DNA of 64,000 nucleotides from Rugosimonospora africana (GTDB lineage Bacteria > Actinomycetota > Actinomycetes > Mycobacteriales > Micromonosporaceae): assembly GCF_016862975.1 (NCBI RefSeq), contig NZ_BONZ01000085.1, forward strand, positions 29,449-93,448, read 5' to 3'. The position numbers were made by a program, and so were the translations under genes. The first letter of the stretch is position 1; each line of letters starts with the position of its first letter. A model generated the notes under the pieces. The model was not told the DNA's origin. It did no database searches and saw nothing but the letters and a program-made list of their open reading frames with translations. This document shows positions 36,819-45,236 of the stretch, in pieces.

Positions 36819-39800
36819 TCAGTTCTTGGAGCCCTTGTTCGGTACGACCGTGATGGTCTTCGAGGTCGTGATGGGCGCGAGCGAGCTGTTGTCCGTGTAC
36901 GCGCGCATCGAGTCGTTCGTCACCGAGACGGTCACCGAACCCGGGCGCAGCGCGGTCAGCGTCCGCGTCGCCGGATCGAGGATCGCCACCTTGCCCTGCC
37001 GTCGTGCCGCGTCGATGGCCGCCTTCCCGCTCCCGATCGCCAGGTTGGACGAGCCGTGCCAGTCGACCGACATCGGGTACCGCAGCGGCACCACCCGCGT
37101 ACCGGTCGACACGCCCTCCGGCTGCACGATGCTGCCGGACAGCTGCGCCGTCGTGTTCGCCTTCAGCGAGTCCGGAGTGTCGAGCGTGATGGACTGCGCG
37201 AAGGCGCGCACGTCGGCCTCCAGCCACTGCTGGTCGGCGTCGCGCAGCGAGTCGACGGACCAGTCGACCCACCCGGTGAAGCCACCCCGGTCCGGCGTCC
37301 CGTACGGGTCCTTGCCCGACGACGGCAGCACCGTGTACGGGACACCCTCGACGCGGTGCACGTTGGCGATCTGGGCGTGGGATCCGACCATCGCGGCGCC
37401 CTTGCCCGTGGAGTCACGGAAGTCCGTGAGCATCTTCTCGATCAGCCCGACCTCGTCGCGGTCACCGAGCTGGCTGGACTTCGCGGCGTCCGGGTCGTCC
37501 ACCGGGTGGTGGGCGAACACCATGACGTTGCGCACGGTCGGGTCCTTCTGGGCGTCGGCCAGCGCCTTCTGCATCATCGGGAGCTGATCCCACGCCGTGC
37601 CGTGCAGCGACCCCAGGGAACTGGCGAGCAGGATGAACCGCGTTCCCTTGTGGTCGAACGTCCGGTACGGCTGGCCGAACTCGTTGGTGAAGTTCGTCAG
37701 GTCGGACTGGGTGTTGTTGAGACCGTAGGACTCGTGGTTGCCCGGCACGTAGTAGCACGGGATCGATCCGGCCTTCGGGTTGGGCGTGCTGTACTCCGCC
37801 GGCTCCTGACCGACCGGGATGAGGTCGCACCCGGCGTCGGTGAGCACCTGGCGGGCGAGCGCGAGATCCTGCGGCAGGCCGCGGTCGGTGATGTCGCCGT
37901 TGAGCACGATCAGGTCCGGGTGGGTCGCCCGGATCCGGGCGATGGCGGCCGTCGCGACCTGGGACAGCGCCGGGTTGTCGGCGGTGAACTGCACGTCCGA
38001 CAGCGTGGCGAACTGCCACGTGCCGGGGCCGTTGGGAAGCGAACCGTCGTCGGAGACCAACGAATCGGGCTGCAGGTCGGGCTGGGCCGGCAGATCGATC
38101 GACGTCGGTACGTCGGCCTCGAAGCGGTCCAGGATGAACGTGCCCGCCTTCTGCTGCGCGACGCTCGTGTTGATGCCCTGGAAACTCTGGATCGCGATCG
38201 GGAACGCCGTGTTGGCCGGCAGCGTCCACGTCGCGTACTGCCAGTCGCTGCTCGCGGTCAGGCCCGTGCCGTAGACGCCGTTGCTCTTGCCGTTCGCGTC
38301 GACGTAGTTGATGTAGGTCAGGCCGCTGGGAACGCTGATGCTCGACTTGAGGCGCAACCGTACGCGCAGCGGCTGGCCGGGCACCGGGACCCGCTGGGCC
38401 GCCGAGGCCGCCGAGATGCCGACGTTGCGCATCGCGTTGAAGTCGATCCGCAGGCCGTCGGGGTCTGCTGAGAACGTCGTGGCCGCGGTGCTGTTGTTGT
38501 GCCAGCGGGCGAGCACGTCGTCGTTGAAGTCGTAGGCCGTCTCGGTCTGCACGCCGATGGTGATCGGGAGCTTGACCGACGTGCCGCCGACCGAGACCGT
38601 GAGGATCGTGCCCGCGTTGGTCAGCGGGGTGATCTTCAGCTTGCCGTCCGCGGGCTGGATGTCCACGACGCTGTGGTCGTAGTCGAGCGAGAGGTCCCGC
38701 GGGTCGATCGGGGCGGTGTAGCCCTGGTCGTCGCGGCCGGTCACGGAGAGGGCGACTGCGTCGGCGGGCGTCGGATCGGCGATCGACAGGCGCTGGGACG
38801 ACAGTTCGAGGCTGTTGACCGGGTCGAGGACGGTGACCTTCTGCTCCGCCTTCTGGCCACCCACCTGCGCCTTGACCGTGATCGGGCCGCGCGGCTTGGC
38901 CGGGGCCGCGAGCGCGCCGCCCTTGATGGAGGCACCGGTTGCGGCCCAGTGCACGGACTTCGGGTCGACCGTCACCGGCGTCTGATGGTTGTCGATGCCC
39001 TCCGCGACGAGCGTGCGGTGCAGCCCGGGGAAGACCTTCACGCCGCCGTCGGCCGACGCCGCTCCCGGCGCGGGCTTGACGAGCAGCTGATGCAGCTTGC
39101 CGTCGCCCTTGGCGACGAACACGCCCACGCCGTTCGGGTCGCTGCGCTCGCCTCCGTCGGACGGGACGTTCCGGACGCTGGCCTGGTCCTCACCGAGCGC
39201 GCGGGCAACCATCGTGGTCGATCCGCCGCCGTCGAGGTTGACCGCGGTCTGCACGCCCATCGCGGCGAGGTCGGCCGCCTCCTTGTCGATGCCGACGCCG
39301 CCCTTGCCGGTACCGCCCGGGCCGTCCCAGGTGGCGAGCACGAGCTTGTGGCCGCCGTCGGAGAAGCCGAGTGCGGTGCGCGGGGCGATCGAGGTGTCGA
39401 GGCCGCCGACGACCTTGCCGCCGGAGACGATGGTCCCGCCGTCGCCGAGCGCGAACTTCATCGTCTTGGCGACGTCGTCGGCGAGTGCGTAGCGCAGTGC
39501 CACCGGGTCGCCCGGCCGCAGCGCGCGGATCGCGGTCGCCGCGGCGCCGCGCCCGACGAGGACGACGCCGTCGTCCGGGATCGTCCCGGAGCCCGCGGGG
39601 CCGTTCGGCGTGACCGACACGACCGAACCGTTCTCGACCAGAACCTCGGCGATCTGGTCGTTGGCCACACCGGTCAGGCCGCGGTTGCGGCTGTAGTCGC
39701 CCCAGGCGGGCGTGAACGCGATCAGGCCGTCCGCGGGGACACCGCCGCCGTCCGCGGCGTTGATGGACAGGACTTTGTGGTCCGTACCCGAGAAGTTCGC

Positions 39801-40304
39801 GGTCGCGTCGACGGTGAGGTCCACGAGTTGGGCGATGCCGTCGTCGCTGACCCCGACGTGCTGGCGTCCTCCGATGTCGGCGGTCTTCAGCAGTTGCCCG
39901 TCCTGGACTTCGCCACCGAGTGCCGCGTTGGAGTTGCCGATGTCGAAGAACTCACCGTTGACGCCCGCGACGGCGCCGGCCTTGTTGGCGGAGACGCTCA
40001 GCGGCCCGCCGGACGCGACCGGCCCGGAGGTCAGCAGGTCCGTGCTGACCGCGCTGTTGGACAGGTCGACGGTCAGGAACTGCGCGTCGTACCAGCCCTT
40101 CTGGTCGAGCGCCTTCACGTGCTGCAGGTTGATCCCCGGACCGACCTTCTCGGTCGTGTTGATCAGGGACAGTCCACCGGTGACCGGCGCGGACTGGCTG
40201 GTGCCGGCATACGCGGCGGTCGGCAGGAACGCCAGCGTGGATACCGCGGCGACGGCCACCAGCAGTGGCCTGGCATACCGATGGCCCAAGACCATCAATC
40301 TCAT
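36819..40304 (-). CDS. Secreted phosphodiester glycosidase / metallophosphoesterase fusion
   Basis: 1161 residues. A signal peptide (residues 1-33, cleavage near AAYAG) is followed by an NAGPA-type phosphodiester glycosidase domain (about 40-400): VAGVNGEFFDIG, IAPRTALGFSDGG, AVNLDGGGSTTMVA and RSDPNGVGVF. Then come Ig-like segments (about 410-750) and a calcineurin-like phosphoesterase (about 770-1050): FATLSDVQF, IVLNGDITDRG, YVPGNHESYG, FAHHPVDDP, VGSHAQIAN. A final beta domain (GSVTVSVTNDSMRAYTD) follows. It probably removes capped phosphodiesters and then phosphate from exported polymers or glycans, releasing phosphate. The phosphate theme matches the Pst locus 1.3 kb away, but no PHO box is seen upstream. 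Confidence 0.87.
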   Translation of the reverse strand: MRLMVLGHRYARPLLVAVAAVSTLAFLPTAAYAGTSQSAPVTGGLSLINTTEKVGPGINLQHVKALDQKGWYDAQFLTVDLSNSAVSTDLLTSGPVASGGPLSVSANKAGAVAGVNGEFFDIGNSNAALGGEVQDGQLLKTADIGGRQHVGVSDDGIAQLVDLTVDATANFSGTDHKVLSINAADGGGVPADGLIAFTPAWGDYSRNRGLTGVANDQIAEVLVENGSVVSVTPNGPAGSGTIPDDGVVLVGRGAAATAIRALRPGDPVALRYALADDVAKTMKFALGDGGTIVSGGKVVGGLDTSIAPRTALGFSDGGHKLVLATWDGPGGTGKGGVGIDKEAADLAAMGVQTAVNLDGGGSTTMVARALGEDQASVRNVPSDGGERSDPNGVGVFVAKGDGKLHQLLVKPAPGAASADGGVKVFPGLHRTLVAEGIDNHQTPVTVDPKSVHWAATGASIKGGALAAPAKPRGPITVKAQVGGQKAEQKVTVLDPVNSLELSSQRLSIADPTPADAVALSVTGRDDQGYTAPIDPRDLSLDYDHSVVDIQPADGKLKITPLTNAGTILTVSVGGTSVKLPITIGVQTETAYDFNDDVLARWHNNSTAATTFSADPDGLRIDFNAMRNVGISAASAAQRVPVPGQPLRVRLRLKSSISVPSGLTYINYVDANGKSNGVYGTGLTASSDWQYATWTLPANTAFPIAIQSFQGINTSVAQQKAGTFILDRFEADVPTSIDLPAQPDLQPDSLVSDDGSLPNGPGTWQFATLSDVQFTADNPALSQVATAAIARIRATHPDLIVLNGDITDRGLPQDLALARQVLTDAGCDLIPVGQEPAEYSTPNPKAGSIPCYYVPGNHESYGLNNTQSDLTNFTNEFGQPYRTFDHKGTRFILLASSLGSLHGTAWDQLPMMQKALADAQKDPTVRNVMVFAHHPVDDPDAAKSSQLGDRDEVGLIEKMLTDFRDSTGKGAAMVGSHAQIANVHRVEGVPYTVLPSSGKDPYGTPDRGGFTGWVDWSVDSLRDADQQWLEADVRAFAQSITLDTPDSLKANTTAQLSGSIVQPEGVSTGTRVVPLRYPMSVDWHGSSNLAIGSGKAAIDAARRQGKVAILDPATRTLTALRPGSVTVSVTNDSMRAYTDNSSLAPITTSKTITVVPNKGSKN

Positions 40305-40483
40305 CGAAACCTCGACTCAACAGGAAAGGGAGACGGGCGGCGCCCCCCGCGACGCGCGGTTCGAGTGACGGGCAGCGCCGCACTCTATCGAATAGATCAA
40401 CTCGGAAACCCGGATGACACCACCGCGAGCACGCAATGAACCCCGGCCGAATACGCGGTCGCGTCCCGCCGTCGCGCCCGCGA

Positions 40484-40510
40484 TGTCACAGGCGGCCCGG
40501 CTGTTTCGTC
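40484..40510 (+). promoter_or_regulatory. ECF41-type promoter (exact consensus)
   Basis: TGTCACA (40484-40490), 16 bases, CGTC (40507-40510): both boxes match the published ECF41 motif exactly. It lies 43 bases before ATG 40553. Confidence 0.65.
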
Positions 40511-40552
40511 TCCATGGGTGTTAGACAGACGGTTACGGGAAAGGTATGTGTC

Positions 40553-41467
40553 ATGCGGGTGTTTGTGGCAGGCGGAGCCGGAGTGTTGGGGCGGCGGCTG
40601 GTGCCGCAGCTCGTGGCACGGGGCCACGAGGTGACGGCGACCACGACGAGCGCGACCAAGCTGGGCCTGCTCGAACAGCTGGGCGCCGAGGCGGTCGTGA
40701 TGGACGGACTGGACGCGAGGTCGGTCGGCGAGGCGGTGGCCCGGGCCCAGCCGGACGCGATCGTTCACCAGATGACCGCTATCTCCGGCAAGCCCGACAT
40801 CAAGCACTTCGACCGCTGGTTTGCCACCACCAACCGGCTGCGTACCGAGGGAACCGACCACCTGCTGGCCGCCGCCGAAGCGACCGGCGTACCGCACTTC
40901 GTCGCGCAGAGCTACGGCAGCTGGAACGGGATCCGCCAGGGCGGCTGGGTGAAGACCGAAGAGGACCCGCTGGATCCGACGAGCACCGGCCAGGGCGCCG
41001 AAGCCATCCGCCACCTGGAGAGCGCGGTGTTCAAAGCCGGCGGGGCGGTGTTGCGGTACGGCGCCTTCTATGGGCCGGGCGCCATCGACGATCAGGTCGA
41101 ACTGGTACGCAAGCGGCAGTACCCAGTCGTGGGCAACGGCGGCGGGTACAGCTCGTGGGTCCACCTCGACGACGCGGCCAGCGCCACCGTCCTGGCCGTG
41201 GAGCAGAAGGCGAGGGGCGTGTTCAACATCGTCGACGACGAACCGGCCCCGGCCAGCGAGTGGTTGCCCTACCTGGCCGCGTGTGCGGGCGCCAAACGGC
41301 CGATGCGGTTCCCCACCTGGCTGGCCCGGCCGCTGGCCGGAAAGACGGCGGTGGCGATGATGACCGAGGGTCGCGGCTTCTCAAACGCGAAGGCCAAGCG
41401 GGAACTCGAGTGGCAGCTGCGCTACCCCTCCTGGCGGCAGGGCTTCAAGGCGGAGCTCTCGGACTAG
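40553..41467 (+). CDS. NAD(P)-dependent epimerase/dehydratase-like protein, ECF41 target
   Basis: 304 residues from ATG 40553 (AAAGG upstream). Rossmann motif GGAGVLGRRL at residues 7-16, then IVHQMTAISG, FVAQSYGSWNG, VLRYGAFYGPGA, SWVHLDDAASATVLAVE, FNIVDDEPAPASEWLPYLA and YPSWRQGFKAEL, all of the epimerase subgroup; the standard YXXXK is not visible. It is related to the 32535 gene and longer at the C-terminal half. An exact ECF41 promoter lies directly upstream, making it the clearest target of the sigma factor at 29634 and consistent with the oxidoreductase/epimerase partners of ECF41. Substrate unknown. Confidence 0.87.
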   Translation: MRVFVAGGAGVLGRRLVPQLVARGHEVTATTTSATKLGLLEQLGAEAVVMDGLDARSVGEAVARAQPDAIVHQMTAISGKPDIKHFDRWFATTNRLRTEGTDHLLAAAEATGVPHFVAQSYGSWNGIRQGGWVKTEEDPLDPTSTGQGAEAIRHLESAVFKAGGAVLRYGAFYGPGAIDDQVELVRKRQYPVVGNGGGYSSWVHLDDAASATVLAVEQKARGVFNIVDDEPAPASEWLPYLAACAGAKRPMRFPTWLARPLAGKTAVAMMTEGRGFSNAKAKRELEWQLRYPSWRQGFKAELSD

Positions 41468-41559
41468 GTCGCGGGTCGCCTCCCGGATCGTCCCACGGAT
41501 CGGCTCGCGGATCGCCTCTCCGATCGTCCCGCGGATCGGCTCACGGATCGACTCTCGGC

Positions 41560-42534
41560 TCAGCCGAAGCGCCCGTGAACGTAGTCGGCGGTCCGCGAGT
41601 CCTGGGGATCCTCGAAGATGCCCCGGGTCTGGCCGGCTTCGACGATGTGCCCCGGCGTGTCGTGGGTGGCGAGGAAGAACGCGCAGGACTGTGACACCCG
41701 CGCCGCCTGCTGCATGTTGTGGGTCACGATCACGATGGTCACCTGCCCCTGTAGCTCCGCGATGGTGTCCTCGACGCGGCGGGTGGAGGTCGGGTCGAGC
41801 GCGGAGCAGGGTTCGTCCATGAGCAGCACGTCCGGTGAGACCGCCAGGGATCGGGCGATGCACAGGCGCTGTTGCTGGCCGCCGGACAGTGCCCCGCCGG
41901 GGGCGCGCAGCCGGGAGCGCACCTCGTTCCACAGTCCGGCACGACGCAGGCTCGTCTCGACCAGTGCGTCCTTGTTCGCGACCTTGATGCCGGCGAGCTT
42001 GAGCCCGCTGGCCACGTTGTCGTAGATGGACATGGCGGGGAACGGGTTCGGCTTCTGGAAGACCATGCCGATGCGGCGGCGTACCTGGGCGGGCTGGCGG
42101 TCCGGTCGGTAGATGTCCTGGCCGTCCAGGAGCACCTCGCCGGCCAGCGACGCGCCACGCACCATCTCGTGCATCCGGTTGAGGATGCGCAGGTACGTGG
42201 ACTTGCCGCAGCCGGACGGTCCGATCAGCGCGGTGACCTCGCCGGGTCGCATCCGCAGGGAGACCCGTTCGAGCACCTTGTGGGTACCGAACCAGGCCGA
42301 GACGTCGCGGCTTTCCAGCCCGACCAGCGGGCGGTCCGGGGGAACCGAGCCGCCGGGCCACTGCGCGGTCACGTCGACGGGAGGCGGGCTGCCCGGCACC
42401 GGGCCACCGGGCAGTTCCGCGGTCACGTCCGGCGGTGCCGGGTCGGCCGGTCGCAGGCCGCCGATGCCGTCGACGACGCCGGCATCGGCCGCGTGCCGGC
42501 CGGCCCCGCTCGGGTTTACGAACTCGACTGTCAC
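41560..42534 (-). CDS. pstB: Phosphate ABC transporter ATPase PstB
   Basis: 324 residues from GTG 42534. Typical PstB is about 255-280 residues; here an extra proline/glycine-rich N-terminal stretch of about 70 residues comes first. PstB motifs: [16 protein letters not shown], Walker [71 protein letters not shown] and [12 protein letters not shown]. It hydrolyses ATP to drive phosphate import through PstCA. It is the last gene of the locus, separated from the sortase-like gene by a 44-bp tandem duplication. Confidence 0.93.
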   Translation of the reverse strand: MTVEFVNPSGAGRHAADAGVVDGIGGLRPADPAPPDVTAELPGGPVPGSPPPVDVTAQWPGGSVPPDRPLVGLESRDVSAWFGTHKVLERVSLRMRPGEVTALIGPSGCGKSTYLRILNRMHEMVRGASLAGEVLLDGQDIYRPDRQPAQVRRRIGMVFQKPNPFPAMSIYDNVASGLKLAGIKVANKDALVETSLRRAGLWNEVRSRLRAPGGALSGGQQQRLCIARSLAVSPDVLLMDEPCSALDPTSTRRVEDTIAELQGQVTIVIVTHNMQQAARVSQSCAFFLATHDTPGHIVEAGQTRGIFEDPQDSRTADYVHGRFG

Positions 42535-42551
42535 CCTCGATCTGCTTCCTC

Positions 42552-42639
42552 TGTGTTGGGCGTTGCCGCTCGGTCGGATGATGGGCGCTGAATGCTGTGT
42601 TGGGCGTTGCCGCTCGGTCGGAAGATGAACGCTGAATGC
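42552..42639. repeat. 44-bp tandem duplication before pstB
   Basis: Two adjacent 44-base copies (42552-42595 and 42596-42639), both opening TGTGTTGGGCGTTGCCGCTC and ending GCTGAATGC, with about three mismatches. They fill the gap between the sortase-like gene and pstB. Confidence 0.85.
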
Positions 42640-42640
42640 C

Positions 42641-43540
42641 TCAGTACAGGTTCGGCAGCAGGCCGGCCAGGTTCTCGTAGAGGTTCCACGCCACTGCCAG
42701 AAACACCGGTGCCGCACACACGTAGGTGCCCCACCGCGACCACCGGTGCGCGGCGACCGTGGCCAGGGCGGCCAGCAGCAGCAGGGCCTGCGACCAGAGC
42801 AGCATCGGCAGCGGGCTGACGTCGGTGTCGCGGGACATGCTCTGCTGGTTGGCCGGCAGCGCCGGCCTCCCTCCGGGGTTTGGCTGCGGGGTTGAGGTCA
42901 GGTCGGCGCTCACGCTGACCGCGGAGCGCGGCCACCCCGTCGAGTCGGCGGTGACCAGCACCAGCCGGTTCGTCGAGTTGGCCGGGGCCGGATGGTTGTC
43001 GTCGCCGAAGGAGGAGACGACGTAGGTGGCCACGCCCTGCCCGGTAGTGACGGTGATCTTGTCACCGACGGCCAGCCGCATCAGGTGCGCGAACGGAGCG
43101 CCGAAGGTGACCCGCTTGCCGTAGAGGACGCTGACTCCGGCCTGCCCCGGCAACACGGTGTCGGGCCGGTGCCCGGGACCGTTGTCGAGATCCCGGCTGG
43201 ACGTGCCCTCCATGACGACCGCGTGCAGGCCGATGTCCGGGACGTCGAGGACGGCGACAGCGGTACCCTCGCGTACCGGCCCGACCGGGGCGGTGCCCTG
43301 GCTCAGCGTGTACGCGAAATCCTTGTACTGCGTCGACTGGGCCCGCTGTTCGGAGAGGTTGGACAGGCCGAACAGGTACCCGGCGAAACCGACCGCGAGC
43401 AGCAGGAGCAGGCACACTCCCCCGCTGACCGCTCCGGCGATCAGTTCCGGGGTCGAGCGCGGCGGTGCGGTGGCCGCCGACGCGGCGTCCGGTGCCCGCT
43501 CGGCCGTCTCGACTTGGCTCGGCGCGACCATGGCCGTCAT
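42641..43540 (-). CDS. Membrane-anchored sortase-fold protein lacking catalytic residues
   Basis: 299 residues from ATG 43540, overlapping the end of the PstS-like gene. A cytoplasmic tail, one transmembrane segment (about 37-60) and a sortase-type beta barrel follow: [62 protein letters not shown]. In sortases the next strand carries GH before R-T and the later strand LXTC; here they read YGKRVTFG and LVLVTADST, so the catalytic His and Cys are both missing. A second hydrophobic pair ends the protein. It is probably not a transpeptidase but a structural partner of the anchored phosphate-binding proteins in the operon. Confidence 0.72.
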   Translation of the reverse strand: MTAMVAPSQVETAERAPDAASAATAPPRSTPELIAGAVSGGVCLLLLLAVGFAGYLFGLSNLSEQRAQSTQYKDFAYTLSQGTAPVGPVREGTAVAVLDVPDIGLHAVVMEGTSSRDLDNGPGHRPDTVLPGQAGVSVLYGKRVTFGAPFAHLMRLAVGDKITVTTGQGVATYVVSSFGDDNHPAPANSTNRLVLVTADSTGWPRSAVSVSADLTSTPQPNPGGRPALPANQQSMSRDTDVSPLPMLLWSQALLLLAALATVAAHRWSRWGTYVCAAPVFLAVAWNLYENLAGLLPNLY

Positions 43541-45186
43541 GTCCGCACCCGCCGACGGCGCCGCAGCCAGGCGCCCAACGCCCCGGGGATGGCGATGGCG
43601 AGCAGGATGTCCACCGCCGTGAGGGTGGCGTACACCCAGCTCTGCCGCAGTGACCGGGACAGGAACACCGGCGAGGCGTTGACCGTACCGGCCGCGTCGG
43701 CCTGATCCGTGCCGATGGGCAGCCCAGTGTCCGGGTCGATCTTCACTGAACCGCTCGGCGCGCCACTCGGCGTGGTGCCGCCCGCGCCGGTACCACCGGA
43801 CCCGGAGCCGCCCGACCCCGAGCCGCCGGACCCCGAGCCGCCGCCCGAGTTGTTGGCGACCGCCTTGCCGCCGACGACTGTGCAGTTCAACGGCGCACCC
43901 ACCTTGTCGCAGGGCGAGGGTTTCGGCGCGTCGACGATGAGGTGGTTGACCCCGTCGTGATACGTCGGGTTGTTGCAGCCGTTGAGTTGACTGGTGTCCG
44001 GGGTGGCGACGTGGCCCGGGATGTTGTCGACCTGCTCGAACCCGCCGACGACCAGGTTCTTCGGCAGCGGCGAGTAGCCGAGGTCGCCGGCCTTCTGCTG
44101 GGCGCCGCACAGCACGTAGTTCAGCCAGGTGGACAGCGTGGCGCCCTTGGTGTTGTTGAACCGCGGTGGCGGCCCGAGGGTCTGCCCGCCGATGGTCCGG
44201 TTGACGCGCGGCACGATCAGGTAGCTGTAGCTGGAGATCGGGTAGGTGCGCGAGTCGGGGTTGGTGTAGACCTTGTCGAGGTTCTGCATCAGGAACGTCA
44301 GGCTGTTCGGGTTCTCGTCGATCTGCGCCAGCTGAAGAGCGATCGCCACGTTGGAGGCGGTCGGCAGCGCGTAGTAGCCGGCCTTGTTGAGCACCTTGAC
44401 GACGGGAAGCTTGCTGTTGAGCGCGTAGGCGTACTCGTCGTAGCCGATGGAGCCGACGCCGAAGCTGGGCGATGCGACGTAGTTGGCCACCTGGTCCGAG
44501 CCGTTGCGTTGCACAGAGCCGGCGAATGCCGGGTAGAACTCGGTCGGGGGGCACGGGCTCGGCCCGCCGTGTTGCCGGCAGAACGCGTTCCACTGCGAGG
44601 TGTACTGCTTGGACATCCACTGGGAGAACATGTAGCTCGCCCCCGAGCCGTCCGACCGGGTCACCACGGTGATCTTCTGGCTGGGCAGGGTGGCGCCGTA
44701 GTCGTGGCTGATCCGCGAGTCGCTCCAGTTGGTGATCTGGCCGGTGAAGATCTTGGTAATCGTGTCACCGGACAACCGCAGGTTGGTGATCTTCTTTCCG
44801 CCGACCACCAGGTTGTACATCAGCGCTGTACCGCCGGCCACGATCGGCAGGTACGAGTACGCGTATGCGGAGTCCTCCTGACCGGCGCCGAACGGGTCCG
44901 GGCTGGTCAGGAACGCGATGTCGGAAGCGGCGAAGTCCGCCTGGTTGACGATGTAGTGCTGGCGGCCGGCGGCCGAGCCGTCGCCGGAGAAGTCGATGCG
45001 GATGCCCTGGTTGAACACGTCCCGGCTCCACTGGTCAATCGCCGGCTCGGCCCACGAGGACCCGTCAGCCTGCAACTCGGCGAAGGTCGCGGCGTGCGCC
45101 GGGCCGGCCGTGGTCAGGGAGGCGGCCAGCAGGCAGGCCAGCGGGATCGCCAGCCACCGCAGGCCGCGGGTCAGGCGTGCGCGCAT
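43537..45186 (-). CDS. pstS: Membrane-anchored PstS-like phosphate-binding protein
   Basis: 549 residues from ATG 45186. Signal peptide (cleavage near AHAAT, residue 33), then a PstS-type binding domain: ADGSSWAEPAIDQWSRDV, RIDFSGDGSAAGRQ, FAASDIAFL, ITKIFTGQITNWSD, VVTRSDGSGASYMFSQWM, FGVGSIGYDEYA. A Gly-Ser repeat linker (about 455-480) and a C-terminal transmembrane segment with an Arg-rich stop (LRRRRRVRT) follow. So it is tied to the membrane at its C-terminus, not by an N-terminal lipid as usual in Gram-positives. It lies between pstA and the sortase-like gene. Confidence 0.85.
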   Translation of the reverse strand: MRARLTRGLRWLAIPLACLLAASLTTAGPAHAATFAELQADGSSWAEPAIDQWSRDVFNQGIRIDFSGDGSAAGRQHYIVNQADFAASDIAFLTSPDPFGAGQEDSAYAYSYLPIVAGGTALMYNLVVGGKKITNLRLSGDTITKIFTGQITNWSDSRISHDYGATLPSQKITVVTRSDGSGASYMFSQWMSKQYTSQWNAFCRQHGGPSPCPPTEFYPAFAGSVQRNGSDQVANYVASPSFGVGSIGYDEYAYALNSKLPVVKVLNKAGYYALPTASNVAIALQLAQIDENPNSLTFLMQNLDKVYTNPDSRTYPISSYSYLIVPRVNRTIGGQTLGPPPRFNNTKGATLSTWLNYVLCGAQQKAGDLGYSPLPKNLVVGGFEQVDNIPGHVATPDTSQLNGCNNPTYHDGVNHLIVDAPKPSPCDKVGAPLNCTVVGGKAVANNSGGGSGSGGSGSGGSGSGGTGAGGTTPSGAPSGSVKIDPDTGLPIGTDQADAAGTVNASPVFLSRSLRQSWVYATLTAVDILLAIAIPGALGAWLRRRRRVRT

Positions 45187-45236
45187 ATGGGTACCTCTCG
45201 GATGGCGGATGGACAGACGACCGGACACGCGCCGCT

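Noticed and set aside
38499..40439. 646-codon plus-strand ORF
   Set aside because: Antisense of the phosphodiester glycosidase fusion; low-complexity composition.
40305..40483. PHO box upstream of the phosphodiester glycosidase gene
   Set aside because: No pair of GTTCA repeats with 11-base spacing could be found on either strand.
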